Assembly (NCBI RefSeq): GCF_001297065.1
Contig: NZ_LHOX01000012.1
Location: forward strand, 62,001 to 126,000
DNA from: Enterococcus sp. RIT-PI-f
Lineage (GTDB): Bacteria > Bacillota > Bacilli > Lactobacillales > Enterococcaceae
Direction: 5' to 3'
Length of the DNA: 64,000 nt
Shown in pieces: positions 6,929-16,456 of the stretch. The notes under the pieces are model-generated. The model saw only the letters and a program-made list of their open reading frames with translations, was not told where the DNA came from and ran no database searches. The position numbers and the translations under genes were made by a program. The number at the start of each line of letters is the position of its first letter. The stretch's first letter is position 1.

Positions 6929-8002
6929 ATGAAAAAGATGTTGATTTATATTGGTGTCGTGGTTGGTGTGATCATCGTGGCATTGCTTTGCTACATCGCG
7001 TATTTATTCTTAAGTTATCAGCGGATTGCTGACAAACAGGTCCTGACACCTGAAACCAACAATCAAGAAGTCTTGACAACTGACCAACGCTATCGCGGCA
7101 TGACTTTCAATATTGGGTATGGTGCTTACACTGCCGATTATACCTTCTTTATGGATGGTGGCAAAAGTTCTCGGGCCAAAGACCAAGCAACTGTTGAAGG
7201 CAATATGACTGGCGTAGCTGAAACGACCACAGCGATTGATCCAACGATTTCCTTTTTCCAAGAAGTCGATCAAGATGGTGATCGCTCTCGGCACGTAAAC
7301 GAAGTGGCCTTTTTACAAGAACAATTTCCAAACAACAGCAGTGTCTACGCACAAAACTACCAATCTGCTTATTTGTTCTACCCATTCTTGGATCCCATTG
7401 GACAAGCGACATCTGGCCTCGTCACCCTTGCCAAAAGCGACATAACAGAAGCGATCCGCTATTCCTTGCCGATCGAAACCAATTTTAATAAATTTTTTGA
7501 TTTGGACCGTGCCTTTTCTGTCAGTCATATTCCTGTATCAAATGGCAAAGAACTGATTGCGATCAATGTCCACTTGTCAGCTTATACCGATGATCCTGCG
7601 GTGCAAGAAGCACAGGTCAATAAATTATATGATGTGATGACGCAGTCTTATCAAGCCGGTCATTATGTATTGGTTGGCGGCGATTTCAACCATGATATGC
7701 TTGGGGACAGCCCAACGATTTTCAATACGACCGCCGAGCGGCATAGTTGGGATCAGCCTTTCCCAGAATCAACTTTGCCTGAAGGGTTCACGGTTCCTAA
7801 AGGCACCATCGCTGAAGATGCGATTCCCACTACCCGCAAGTTGGATATTCCTTACGAACCTGGGGTTTCTTATGTGAGTGTGCTAGATGGGTTTATGGTG
7901 TCCGACAATATCTCTGTCCAAGCGGTTGCCGTTCATGATGGTGGATTTGCCTATTCTGATCATAATCCAGTTGTGATCGATTTTAAATTGAATGAGCAAT
8001 AA
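6929..8002 (+). CDS. Membrane-anchored endonuclease/exonuclease/phosphatase (EEP) family protein
   Basis: This 357-aa protein begins with one transmembrane or uncleaved signal helix (residues about 4-30), which places the catalytic domain outside the membrane. EEP-fold motifs appear in order: MTFNIGYG (metal-site Asn), SFFQEVDQDG (catalytic Glu), NVHLSAY, GGDFNHD, and the C-terminal YSDHNPV with the Asp-His pair. The family includes DNases, sphingomyelinases and inositol phosphatases; this one resembles firmicute proteins of unknown substrate. An AAAGGAGGAGG site precedes the ATG. It is monocistronic with its own terminator. An extracellular nuclease or phosphodiesterase role is plausible but not shown. 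Confidence 0.88.
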   Translation: MKKMLIYIGVVVGVIIVALLCYIAYLFLSYQRIADKQVLTPETNNQEVLTTDQRYRGMTFNIGYGAYTADYTFFMDGGKSSRAKDQATVEGNMTGVAETTTAIDPTISFFQEVDQDGDRSRHVNEVAFLQEQFPNNSSVYAQNYQSAYLFYPFLDPIGQATSGLVTLAKSDITEAIRYSLPIETNFNKFFDLDRAFSVSHIPVSNGKELIAINVHLSAYTDDPAVQEAQVNKLYDVMTQSYQAGHYVLVGGDFNHDMLGDSPTIFNTTAERHSWDQPFPESTLPEGFTVPKGTIAEDAIPTTRKLDIPYEPGVSYVSVLDGFMVSDNISVQAVAVHDGGFAYSDHNPVVIDFKLNEQ

Positions 8003-8006
8003 GATA

Positions 8007-8041
8007 AAAACCCCCGCTCACTTGATATGAACGGGGGTTTT
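8007..8041. terminator. Bidirectional terminator between EEP and CsbD genes
   Basis: AAAACCCCCG (8007-8016) and CGGGGGTTTT (8032-8041) pair perfectly. T-tracts are present on both strands, so it serves the two convergent genes. Confidence 0.9.
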
Positions 8042-8050
8042 ATTGATCGA

Positions 8051-8245
8051 TCAATCTCTTTTATCGTCTTTCTTGTCAAAGAAGTCATTCACTTTGCGGG
8101 ATACATCATCTGCAAAGTCTTCTACTTTGTCTTTGGCTTTGCCGTATTTATTTTGGGCTTTGCCTTTCAATTCTTCGGAGTCATCCCCCGTAAGTTTACC
8201 TTTTGTTTCAGTTACTTTACCTTCTACACGATCCTTGTTTGTCAT
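8051..8245 (-). CDS. CsbD family stress protein
   Basis: This small (64 aa), highly charged Lys/Asp-rich protein matches the CsbD-like family: MTNKDRVEGKVTETKGKLTGD, then repeated KGKAQNKYGKAKDKVED. Homologues are general-stress proteins (sigma-B induced in Bacillus) of unknown biochemical role. The ATG at 8245 is chosen for the GAGAGGAG site and because the family begins here; the longer frame adds 26 unrelated residues. It is monocistronic, ending at the shared terminator. Confidence 0.92.
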   Translation of the reverse strand: MTNKDRVEGKVTETKGKLTGDDSEELKGKAQNKYGKAKDKVEDFADDVSRKVNDFFDKKDDKRD

Positions 8246-8341
8246 CGTCAATGCTCCTCTCATCATTTCTATAAACCAATAGTAGCACCAACTGCGGGAA
8301 AGTACGAATGATTTGCTTGCCAATGCACGAGCAGCAAAAAA

Positions 8342-8364
8342 GCAGCCATTGAACGACTGGCTGC
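8342..8364 (-). terminator. Terminator of the DUF523-ylxM-ffh operon
   Basis: The GCAGCCA / TGGCTGC stem has a 9-nt loop and is followed by TTTTTT on the minus strand. It lies 35 bp past the ffh stop. Confidence 0.82.
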
Positions 8365-8399
8365 CTAATAGCGTATTTTTCTATTGAATCAAAAGCGCA

Positions 8400-9818
8400 T
8401 TATTTCCGCTTCTTCTTCTTTTTCTTTTGCTTCTTGACCATGCGGTTCATCGCCATTTTGCCTAATTTACCTTTGACGCCGCCACCGAACATTTGATCCA
8501 TCCCAGGAATATTCATGTTGCCTTTGCTCATTTGCTGCATCATTTTACGGGATTCTTTGAATTGTTTGATCATTCGATTGACTTCGACTACACTATTTCC
8601 TGAACCAGCTGCGATTCGACGGCGTCGGCTTGGGTTCAATAGATCGGGGTTTTCCCGTTCCGCTGGTGTCATAGAATAAACCATGGCTTTTTGTCGGGCG
8701 ATTTGCTTAGGATCGACTTTGACATTTTCAATCCCTGGCATTTGACTCATCCCAGGAATCATTTTCAATAAATCTTCAATCGGTCCCATCCCCATGACTT
8801 GATCGATCTGTTCAACAAAGTCGTTGAAGTCAAAGGAATTTTCCTTCATTTTTTGGGCAAGCTCTTCTGCTTTTTTCTCATCATAATCTTGTTGGGCTTT
8901 CTCGATCAGGGTCAGCATATCCCCCATGCCCAAAATACGGCTTGACATGCGATCTGGGTGGAAAACTTCCAAATCAGTCAGTTTTTCACCAGTACCAGTG
9001 AATTTGATCGGTGCCCCGGTCACTTGACGAATCGATAACGCGGCCCCCCCACGGGTATCCCCATCTAATTTGGTGATGACCACACCTGTGATGCCGAGTT
9101 GTTGATTGAAGCTTTCTGCCACATTGACCGCATCTTGCCCGGTCATCGCATCGACCACCAATAAGATTTCATTCGGTTGGGCTAAATCCTTGATTTGCTT
9201 CAATTCGTCCATCAATTGTTCATCGATATGCAACCGGCCGGCTGTATCGATCAACACATAATCATTTTTCTTTTCTTTGGCAACAGCCAATCCTTGGCGT
9301 ACGATCTCGACTGGGCTGACATCTGTACCCATATCAAAAACAGGCACATTCAATTGCTGACCCAATACTTTCAATTGGTCAATGGCCGCTGGTCGGTAAA
9401 TATCGCCGGCGATCATCAACGGCCGTGCATTCTCCGTCTTCATCAAATGATTAGCTAATTTGCCGGCGAAGGTCGTTTTACCGGCCCCTTGCAAACCTGC
9501 CATCATAATGATCGTTGGGATCTTTGGAGACTTTTCGATGCCTACGGTTTCAGAACCTAGCGTTTTGGTCAGTTCTTCATCGACGATTTTGACGATTTGT
9601 TGTGCTGGGGATAGACTATCTAAGACTTCAACACCAATTGCCCGCTCGCGGACATTTTTGGTGAATTCTTTTACGACTTGCAAATTCACGTCGGCTTCAA
9701 GTAGCGCCAGACGAATTTCCCGCATCATTTCTTTTACGTCCGCTTCAGTCACTTTTCCTTTGCGGCGTAGTTTGCTCATTGCCTGCTGGAGGCGATCTGT
9801 TAAACTTTCAAATGCCAT
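8400..9818 (-). CDS. ffh: Signal recognition particle GTPase Ffh
   Basis: Ffh is the SRP54 protein that binds 4.5S/6S scRNA and targets nascent membrane proteins to FtsY. At 472 aa it has the N domain (1-90), the G domain with GLQGAGKTTFAGKLA (about 108-122), DTAGR and TKLDGDTRGG, and the Met-rich M domain with SRRRRIAAGSG for RNA binding. It ends in a long basic tail (KKQKKKKKKRK). The gene follows ylxM by 14 bp with a proper ribosome site (AAGGAATG) and closes the operon. Confidence 0.99.
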   Translation of the reverse strand: MAFESLTDRLQQAMSKLRRKGKVTEADVKEMMREIRLALLEADVNLQVVKEFTKNVRERAIGVEVLDSLSPAQQIVKIVDEELTKTLGSETVGIEKSPKIPTIIMMAGLQGAGKTTFAGKLANHLMKTENARPLMIAGDIYRPAAIDQLKVLGQQLNVPVFDMGTDVSPVEIVRQGLAVAKEKKNDYVLIDTAGRLHIDEQLMDELKQIKDLAQPNEILLVVDAMTGQDAVNVAESFNQQLGITGVVITKLDGDTRGGAALSIRQVTGAPIKFTGTGEKLTDLEVFHPDRMSSRILGMGDMLTLIEKAQQDYDEKKAEELAQKMKENSFDFNDFVEQIDQVMGMGPIEDLLKMIPGMSQMPGIENVKVDPKQIARQKAMVYSMTPAERENPDLLNPSRRRRIAAGSGNSVVEVNRMIKQFKESRKMMQQMSKGNMNIPGMDQMFGGGVKGKLGKMAMNRMVKKQKKKKKKRK

Positions 9819-9832
9819 TCATATTCATTCCT

Positions 9833-10171
9833 TTATTCTTCGATTTCTTGAAACTGTTGGATAAACCCTTGTAACATTTCATCTTTCGGATAATGGGTTT
9901 GTGTATATTCCGTGATTTGTTCAAGCAATGTTTCTCGCATAATGTAGTTAGAAAACAAGTGCAGCTTTTTTTCATAATCTTCTAAAATACGTTCTGTCCG
10001 TTTGATATTATCATAGACTGCTTGGCGGCTGATTTCATATTCTTCGGCAATCTCACCTAAAGAAAAATCATCTGCATAATATAATTCCATGTAATTCATC
10101 TGTTTTTCTGTCAGCAATGTGGAATAAAATTCAAACAAAGCGTTCATTCGATTGGTTTTTTCAATTTCCAT
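9833..10171 (-). CDS. ylxM: YlxM family putative DNA-binding protein
   Basis: YlxM/p13 is a small HTH protein nearly always upstream of ffh and reported to be an SRP component in streptococci. The 112-aa product has a sigma-like HTH ([28 protein letters not shown], about residues 29-56). I take the ATG at 10171 because GGAGGAAG lies in front; the upstream ATG at 10204 would lengthen the overlap. It overlaps the DUF523 gene by 11 bp, so the two are coupled. Confidence 0.95.
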   Translation of the reverse strand: MEIEKTNRMNALFEFYSTLLTEKQMNYMELYYADDFSLGEIAEEYEISRQAVYDNIKRTERILEDYEKKLHLFSNYIMRETLLEQITEYTQTHYPKDEMLQGFIQQFQEIEE

Positions 10172-10634
10172 TTGCTTCCTCCAGGCTTTCAAGCCACTCG
10201 ACATCCGACATCACTTGCAAGCCTTGTTGGCGAAAATACGCACATGCAACGCCGACACCGGCTTTTTTGATACCAGAAAACTGACCATCATAAATCATGC
10301 GGCTGCCGCATGAGGGACTTTTTTCTTTGAGTATCAATTGATCGATTTCTAATTTTTGCAGCTTCTGATACGCTAAGATCGCGCCAGCTTTAAATTGTTC
10401 TGTGACGTCTTCTCCTGAAATCGTCCTGACGATTGCCTGACCTTGCCAGACTGTTTCTCCATCACCGCCAATGATTTCTGCTGGTTCCCTAGGGATCGGC
10501 AACCCACCCAGAACTTCTGGACAGACCATCACGGCTTGACCTGTTTGCACAAGTGTCATCAACTGAGGCACTGTTTGACTTCTTCCATCGTAGCGGCATA
10601 AAACACCGCCCAGACATGCACTGATCCCAATCAT
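10161..10634 (-). CDS. DUF523 family protein
   Basis: This 157-aa cytoplasmic protein has the DUF523 (YbbK) signature: [14 protein letters not shown] at the N-terminus, [18 protein letters not shown], and KEKSPSCGS. The conserved Cys residues at about 7, 13, 38 and 109 suggest metal or thiol chemistry, but no activity is established here. It is the first gene of the transcript continuing into ylxM and ffh. Confidence 0.9.
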   Translation of the reverse strand: MIGISACLGGVLCRYDGRSQTVPQLMTLVQTGQAVMVCPEVLGGLPIPREPAEIIGGDGETVWQGQAIVRTISGEDVTEQFKAGAILAYQKLQKLEIDQLILKEKSPSCGSRMIYDGQFSGIKKAGVGVACAYFRQQGLQVMSDVEWLESLEEANGN

Positions 10635-10779
10635 TCAAACCCCTCAGCTTTCTATGAAATCGTCCTCTATTATAGCATTTATTTAGCCGATACAATAGTA
10701 CCAATTCCCTATTCGTGCTAAAATAGGTCTTGTTCGTTGAAAATCATTCGTTTCTTAAAAAGAAACCAAAGGAGTACAT

Positions 10780-11484
10780 ATGAAAAAAATTCTAGTTGTG
10801 GATGATGAACCGTCTATCGTCACACTTTTGACCTTTAATTTAGAAAAAGAAGGCTACCGCGTGGTTTCGGTGGCTGATGGGAAAGAAGCTTTTGAAATGG
10901 CTGTAGCCGAAGCCTTTGATTTTATCATTTTGGATGTCATGCTGCCTTCAATGGATGGGATCGAGATCACAAAAAAATTACGGCAAGAAAAAATCGAAAC
11001 GCCTATTTTGGTATTAACAGCCAAAGATGATCCGATCGATCGGATATTAGGCTTAGAAATTGGTGCTGATGATTACTTGACGAAGCCTTTTAGTCCTAGA
11101 GAAGTGCTTGCAAGGATCAAAGCCATTTCCAGACGCTTAGAGCCTAGAGGCATGCGTGAGGAAGATAAACCAGCCGAAATGATCCAAGTCGGCAAGATCG
11201 TCGCTGATATCACCAACTATCAAGTCACTGTTGCTGGAGAAAAAATCTTTTTGACCCCTAAAGAATTCGAACTTCTGGTCTACTTTATGAAACGTAAAGG
11301 ACGGGTCATTGACCGCGATACCTTACTCAATCGTATATGGAATTTCGATTTTGATGGGCAAAGCCGCATCGTTGATGTTCATATCAGTCATTTAAGGGAA
11401 AAAATCGAGAAAGATCCAAAACAGCCAGAATATTTGGTGACAGTACGAGGATTCGGCTATAAGTTTCAGGAGCCGGATAGATGA
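10780..11484 (+). CDS. OmpR/PhoB-family response regulator (PhoP/PnpR-like)
   Basis: This 234-aa two-component regulator has a receiver domain with acidic pocket Asp8-Asp9, phosphoacceptor Asp52 (ILDVMLP) and the KPF Lys near residue 101. A winged-helix domain from about 135 follows (LTPKEFELLVYF, VDVHISHLREKIE, VRGFGYKF). It overlaps the kinase gene by 4 bp. The close relatives I recall are PhoP of Bacillus and PnpR of streptococci, regulators of phosphate uptake. The nearby pstS with phased TTTACA elements upstream supports this, although YycF-like proteins are similar in sequence. Confidence 0.93.
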   Translation: MKKILVVDDEPSIVTLLTFNLEKEGYRVVSVADGKEAFEMAVAEAFDFIILDVMLPSMDGIEITKKLRQEKIETPILVLTAKDDPIDRILGLEIGADDYLTKPFSPREVLARIKAISRRLEPRGMREEDKPAEMIQVGKIVADITNYQVTVAGEKIFLTPKEFELLVYFMKRKGRVIDRDTLLNRIWNFDFDGQSRIVDVHISHLREKIEKDPKQPEYLVTVRGFGYKFQEPDR

Positions 11485-13205
11485 AAAAACGCTTTGGCTA
11501 TAGTTTATGGGCCATCTTGCTATTTATCGTTTTTTTCCTTTGCTGGCAGTTATTGAGCAGTTTCTATCGCCAGCAAGTGATCGCACAGCAAGCCGATTTT
11601 TTAGAAGAAAAAGCCTCGATCTTTTTAGATCTTTCCCAAACCCAAACAGACACATTGCAGCAGTTCGCCGATGCCTATGTTCAAAACGGCAATAGCCGGA
11701 TGACCTTAATGGATGCGCAAGGCACCATTATCTATGATACGTATGATCATACATTGCATGAGGACCGTTCAAACCGACCCGAAGTTCAAGCTATTTTGCG
11801 TGGCAGCAGCGTCGGACAATCACTTAGAGAAAGTGATACGTTACATGAAGAATTGCTGTATGTGGCTGTGCCAATCAAAGAAGACGGCAATCTTACCCAA
11901 ATTCTGCGCATTGCAGAGCCCACAGCTGCCTTTTTTGCTAAAAGCCAATCAATCGAACAATCGATCTTACTGGTCTATGTTCTGTTCTGCTTGTTTATCA
12001 GCGTACTGATTTTTCACACACTGCGCCAAAAGAATCGGCCCGTTCAAACAATTTTGCCTGTCATCAAAAAAATGATTTCATCCCCTGAACAACAAGCGAT
12101 CATCATGCAAGAAACACCAGAACATGATGAACTCTATCAATTGATCAATCAACTCAGCGAACAAATGAGCCAAACATACCGCGCGTATGCAGCCTCAGAA
12201 GCGCAGCTGTATGACTTGTTGGGTGAATTGATGATTGGTGTCTTTATCATTGATGACGAGGACCAATTGTTGTTGATGAATCCAACGATGCAAGATCAAC
12301 TCGCGATTTCCCAAATGCCACCTATGCCAGTGGCATTTACTGAAGTCATCCATGATACGCAATTGATTCAGTTGATTTATCAGTTCACAGAACATACCCC
12401 TGTATTACATGCAGAAACAACCATTGGCAGTGACCATCCACGTGTCCTTGATATCACTTTGCGTTCATTTCAGGAAAAGCAACGGATCGGTTTGGTTTAC
12501 GACTTGACGAGAATCCGGCAGTTAGAAAAAATGCAGCAAGATTTCGTCGGCAATGTGTCCCACGAACTGAAAACACCAGTCACATCTTTGATTGGTTTTA
12601 CCGAAACATTGCTTGATGGAGCGAAGGAAGATCCTCAAACGTTGCAGGCTTTTCTGGAAATCATTCAAAAAGATGCCTATCGTTTGAAAAATCTGATCCA
12701 AGAAATTATCCAGCTTTCAAAGAATAGCGACTCGTTTGCTTACGAAGATCAGCCGATTGATGTCGCTGCGCTCGTATCGAGTATTACGCAAACTTACAAA
12801 CCCCTTGCTGATCAAAAACAATTGGTTTTCGAGATCCATGGTCCAAACCAGCTGTCCATTACAAGTAAGCTGGAATTGCTGCAGCCAATCATCAAGAACT
12901 TGATTGAAAATGCTGTGACTTATGCCAAACATGGGGGTACCATCACATTGTCTTATCAGATTGTTGGTTCCACCCTACGCCTCCAAGTAGCTGATCAAGG
13001 AATCGGGATCGCCGAAGAAGACCAAGAACGGATTTTTGAACGCTTTTATCGTGTAGATAAAGCCCGTGCCCGCAATTCCGGCGGAACCGGCTTAGGCTTA
13101 GCGATCGTCAAAGATTACACGACGATTTTAGGCGGCACGATCTCCGTGGACAGTTTCCCTAACGTTGGTACGACTTTTACGTTGACATTCCCATTAGATA
13201 ACTAA
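11481..13205 (+). CDS. Sensor histidine kinase (PhoR/PnpS-like)
   Basis: This 574-aa membrane kinase has TM helices at about residues 8-27 and 158-178 enclosing an extracellular sensor domain of about 130 residues. A cytoplasmic PAS-like region follows (about 240-340), then the dimerisation/H-box with His361 (NVSHELKTPVTSL) and the ATPase domain with N, G1 and G2 boxes (NLIENAVTYAK, ADQGIGIAEEDQ, GGTGLGLAIVKD). Its start overlaps the regulator's stop by 4 bp. A phosphate-sensing role is inferred from the gene pair and the neighbouring pstS. The same transcript carries no phoU or pst genes. Confidence 0.93.
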   Translation: MKKRFGYSLWAILLFIVFFLCWQLLSSFYRQQVIAQQADFLEEKASIFLDLSQTQTDTLQQFADAYVQNGNSRMTLMDAQGTIIYDTYDHTLHEDRSNRPEVQAILRGSSVGQSLRESDTLHEELLYVAVPIKEDGNLTQILRIAEPTAAFFAKSQSIEQSILLVYVLFCLFISVLIFHTLRQKNRPVQTILPVIKKMISSPEQQAIIMQETPEHDELYQLINQLSEQMSQTYRAYAASEAQLYDLLGELMIGVFIIDDEDQLLLMNPTMQDQLAISQMPPMPVAFTEVIHDTQLIQLIYQFTEHTPVLHAETTIGSDHPRVLDITLRSFQEKQRIGLVYDLTRIRQLEKMQQDFVGNVSHELKTPVTSLIGFTETLLDGAKEDPQTLQAFLEIIQKDAYRLKNLIQEIIQLSKNSDSFAYEDQPIDVAALVSSITQTYKPLADQKQLVFEIHGPNQLSITSKLELLQPIIKNLIENAVTYAKHGGTITLSYQIVGSTLRLQVADQGIGIAEEDQERIFERFYRVDKARARNSGGTGLGLAIVKDYTTILGGTISVDSFPNVGTTFTLTFPLDN

Positions 13206-13250
13206 ACAACCACGGCACAGACAATGACTGTTTGTGCCGTGGTTGTTTTT
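13205..13250. terminator. Terminator between phoR-like and muramidase genes
   Basis: A 15-bp perfect stem (13205-13219 with 13233-13247) ends in TTTTT on the plus strand. It separates convergent genes. Confidence 0.88.
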
Positions 13251-13281
13251 ACGTGTTTCCCGTGTTTCTCATCAACAACAT

Positions 13282-15282
13282 TTATTTGACTAATTTTGTT
13301 CCGTTGGCATTGATATAACCATACCATGTGCCTTTGCTGTCGTATAGTGAATAATAGGTGCTGCCATTAAAATGATTGTAATAGACCTTGACTTGGAACG
13401 TTTGCTCATATAAATTGCTGCTTTTGTTTTTTTCTTTCCATGAAAAGTTTTGCCAAATTGAATAATTCTTACTCGATATCGTGACCGATTGGTTGCTGGA
13501 GATTGCAGCACCGCCTGCGTTGTTGGCGACTTTGGTTCCAGTGGCATTGATATAGCCATACCATTTGCCCTGATTGTCATACAGTGAGTAATAGACACTG
13601 CCATTCAAATGTTCATAGCGAACTTTGACCAAAAATGTTTGATTCAAGTAATCTTTGCTGGAATATTTCAATTTCCATGAAAAATTTTGCCATATCGAAT
13701 AGTTGGCACTTTTGATCGTAACGTAGCGCCCATCTGAGATCGCCGGACCTTGATTTGCTTGCACAAACAATTTGTTTGTGGGAATATAACCAATCCACGT
13801 CCCATTCATATCGTAGACTGAATCATAGACTGTACCATTGAAATGTCGGTACGTACCGGTCACTTTATATGTGTTTTTTAACATCGCAGCTGTCACTTTG
13901 GTGGTTTTATTAAAGCTAAAATCACGATAGATCGTGTCTTGTTGTTTAAACTTCACATAGGTATTTTTTGATTGCCAATTGCCTTGTGCACCGGTCGCGA
14001 CTTTGGTTCCGCCAGCATTGATATAGCCAACCCATTTCCCTTGATTGTCATACAGTGAATAATAGGTACTGCCATTGATATGCTCATAGCGGACTTTGAT
14101 TTGCAATGTTTGACCAAGGTACGCTTTTGAATCAGCTTTCTTTGTCCATGAAAAATTTTGCCATATCGTATAATTGTCTTTGGTGATCGTTGCATAGCGG
14201 CCGTCAGAGATGGCCCCACCTTGTCCTTGACTGATAAAATATTTGTTGTAATCCGAATTCATGTCAAACGTCCCGGAAACGCCTGGGAAGGTTACATTAT
14301 AGGTCCATTGCCACGCACTATATTCTGTATGCTTTTGAAAGGTAGGTTGATACGGATACTGGGCGATCCAGACCTTATTCTTACCTAAAACCTCTGGATC
14401 GATCACTTTCTCTGTGATCCATGAGATACCGATATAATGATGGGTATTCGTATAGCCAAGAGCCTTTAAGCGATTTTCAAAGACTTTTGCTAATGCCGTG
14501 TGATCGGCTTTATTTTTTATATTCGATTCCTCGTAATCATTGACCATCAACATTGATGTTGGCAAATTCAATTGTTTGGCATAGCTGACAAAATAATCTG
14601 CCTCTGCTTTAGCACCACTTTCCGTAGTGTACCAGCTATAATGATAGACGTGTACGATCAATCCTGCCGCTTTGGCATTGGCGATCTGAGAAGCCGCTAA
14701 AGGATTTTGATAGGATGTTGCTTCGGTCAATTTGACGACCACTGCGGACACACCATAGCTTTTAATGATCTTGAATTGATCTACAGTAATCATGCCATTA
14801 TGAGAAGAGATGTCGATGAAATCTTGGCTAGGTGTCGTGGAATCCCCGGCTTCGATATACGGAACCGAAGAAGCCGCACGTAACTCACGTGCCAGGCTGA
14901 CCTTAATGTCAGAACGATTGCGATAGGTTGGATCCAATCCTAAACTGGTATCATAATAGACTTGATCTTCTGTTGGTTGGGTTTCACTAGTTGATGACGC
15001 TTCTGATGCATCGACTGATGACGAAACTGTCGTTTCTGCAGTACTAGAAGCAATCGTTGATGTGCTGGTTTCTGATGATGCAGTAACATTCGTATTGCTT
15101 TCGACACTTGATGAACTTTCGGTCTGTTGTGTCGCAGGTTCAGTGACAGCTGTTGCACTTGTACTGCTTGATGTTTCACTGCTTAATTCTGTTGTTTCTG
15201 CATATGTACCGACAGCGCCCCAGAAAAATATTGTGACTGCACATACCCCTAATCTTATACGTTTCATTTTACCCCTAATCAT
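13282..15282 (-). CDS. Secreted GH25 family muramidase with four C-terminal wall-binding-type repeats
   Basis: This 666-aa exported protein has a signal peptide (about residues 1-29, ending TYA), a Ser/Thr-rich linker (30-110), and a GH25 lysozyme-like domain (about 153-345). FIDISSHNGMIT and the catalytic-type pair in VNDYEES are visible. Four tandem repeats of about 78 residues reach the C-terminus. Each repeat contains YSIWQNFSW, an aromatic-rich strand, YYSLYDNQGKW and GYINATGTK, like GW/SH3-type wall-binding modules. GH25 enzymes cleave the MurNAc-GlcNAc bond of peptidoglycan. Two starts 15 nt apart (15282 and 15267) both have acceptable purine-rich sites. It is monocistronic, upstream of phoR's terminator and downstream of pstS. 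It is probably an autolysin. Confidence 0.9.
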   Translation of the reverse strand: MIRGKMKRIRLGVCAVTIFFWGAVGTYAETTELSSETSSSTSATAVTEPATQQTESSSSVESNTNVTASSETSTSTIASSTAETTVSSSVDASEASSTSETQPTEDQVYYDTSLGLDPTYRNRSDIKVSLARELRAASSVPYIEAGDSTTPSQDFIDISSHNGMITVDQFKIIKSYGVSAVVVKLTEATSYQNPLAASQIANAKAAGLIVHVYHYSWYTTESGAKAEADYFVSYAKQLNLPTSMLMVNDYEESNIKNKADHTALAKVFENRLKALGYTNTHHYIGISWITEKVIDPEVLGKNKVWIAQYPYQPTFQKHTEYSAWQWTYNVTFPGVSGTFDMNSDYNKYFISQGQGGAISDGRYATITKDNYTIWQNFSWTKKADSKAYLGQTLQIKVRYEHINGSTYYSLYDNQGKWVGYINAGGTKVATGAQGNWQSKNTYVKFKQQDTIYRDFSFNKTTKVTAAMLKNTYKVTGTYRHFNGTVYDSVYDMNGTWIGYIPTNKLFVQANQGPAISDGRYVTIKSANYSIWQNFSWKLKYSSKDYLNQTFLVKVRYEHLNGSVYYSLYDNQGKWYGYINATGTKVANNAGGAAISSNQSVTISSKNYSIWQNFSWKEKNKSSNLYEQTFQVKVYYNHFNGSTYYSLYDSKGTWYGYINANGTKLVK
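13285..14225 (-). repeat. Four degenerate tandem repeats inside the muramidase gene
   Basis: The tract encoding YYSLYDNQGKW-GYI recurs at about 13319, 13554, 13789 and 14027, a period of 235-238 bp. Copies at 13554 and 14027 are the most alike; the one at 13789 (YDSVYDMNGTWIGYIP) has diverged most. Confidence 0.85.
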
Positions 15283-15475
15283 TTTTTTCCCCTTTCAATT
15301 ACCGTTGCTTCTATTTTACCGAAAAAAAAGAAAAAAAACACCGAAAAAGATAAATTTAACGGAATTACTTTGTATAAATATGCCATTGCTATTTTTCTAT
15401 GATTCATCTATACCTACTGTCCACGCTATGATCTCATGCTTCGTGACAAACAATGACTAAATAAATGTATAAAAA

Positions 15476-15503
15476 GCGCACCTTCTCTTGGGAGAAGATA
15501 CGC
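15476..15503 (-). terminator. Terminator of pstS
   Basis: GCG-CA-CCTTCTC pairs with GAGAAG-A-TACGC, an imperfect hairpin, 16 bp beyond the pstS stop. TTTTTATA follows on the minus strand. Confidence 0.7.
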
Positions 15504-15518
15504 TTGGGGGCACTATAT

Positions 15519-16430
15519 TTATTCGACGTTGGTGACATCTCCGTCTACACTGCGTTCAACTTTCATGTCAGTGATCGGCAAGTAGCCTAGATCTTTGACT
15601 GCGCCTTGTTGGACATCCTCCGTCAAGATATAATCAAGGAATGCTTTGACATTGGCATCTGGTTCACCATTGGTATACATGTGTTCATAAGACCAGATCG
15701 GCCATTGATTGTCTGCAATAGTTTCGGCCGTTGGTTCAACACCATCTAGTGACAACGCTTGAAGGGTATCATCTAAATAAGACAAAGCAAGATAGCTGAT
15801 CGCTCCTGGTGTTTCAGCAACGATTTTGCGCACCGTCCCTGAAGAATCCTGTTCTTGCGTTTGGATCGTTTCAGCACCGTCTAGACCCCATTTTTCAAAT
15901 GTCGCCCGTGTACCACTGCCTGAAGCACGGTTGATGACCGCAATTTCTTGATCCGCACCGCCTAACTCAGACCAATTGGTGATTTTTCCTGTAAAAATAC
16001 CAATCAGATCTTGTTTGCTGATGTCCGTCACGCCAACTTCTTTGTTGACGACAGGCGCCATACCCACCACTGCGACTTTGTGATCCACTAGCTTACTTGC
16101 ATCAACGCCGTCTTTTTCTTCGGCAAAGACATCTGAATTACCGATTGTTACAGCGCCGGCTTCCACTTGACTCAAACCAGTGCCGCTGCCGCCGCCTTGG
16201 ACTGTAATTGTATAGTTGGGATTTTCTGATGTATAACTTTCACTGGCTGCCTCAACCAAAGGCTGCAATGCAGTTGATCCTACTGCTAAAATTTCTACGT
16301 TTTCTGTTGCAGCGCTACCGGATGAAGCCGATCCGCTGGCAGCTTGGCTGCTTTCTGTGCTGGCACCGGAGCTGCCACAGCCCGCTAATAATAATCCTGT
16401 TGCAAAAAATAAAAGTCCCAATTTTTTCAT
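15519..16430 (-). CDS. pstS: Phosphate ABC transporter substrate-binding lipoprotein PstS
   Basis: PstS captures inorganic phosphate outside the membrane for the PstCAB importer. The 303-aa protein has a lipoprotein signal peptide (LLFFATGLLLAGC, Cys at about 18), the strand ILAVGSTALQPLVEAA, the phosphate-binding loop GGGSGTGLSQVE, and RASGSGTRATFE. An AAAGGAG site lies 9 nt before the ATG. It stands alone: no pstC, pstA, pstB or phoU follows, and a terminator closes the unit. Four TTTACA elements in 11-bp phase upstream suggest direct PhoP control by the adjacent two-component system. Confidence 0.96.
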   Translation of the reverse strand: MKKLGLLFFATGLLLAGCGSSGASTESSQAASGSASSGSAATENVEILAVGSTALQPLVEAASESYTSENPNYTITVQGGGSGTGLSQVEAGAVTIGNSDVFAEEKDGVDASKLVDHKVAVVGMAPVVNKEVGVTDISKQDLIGIFTGKITNWSELGGADQEIAVINRASGSGTRATFEKWGLDGAETIQTQEQDSSGTVRKIVAETPGAISYLALSYLDDTLQALSLDGVEPTAETIADNQWPIWSYEHMYTNGEPDANVKAFLDYILTEDVQQGAVKDLGYLPITDMKVERSVDGDVTNVE

Positions 16431-16456
16431 TCGATAAATCTCCTTTCGTTATAGTC

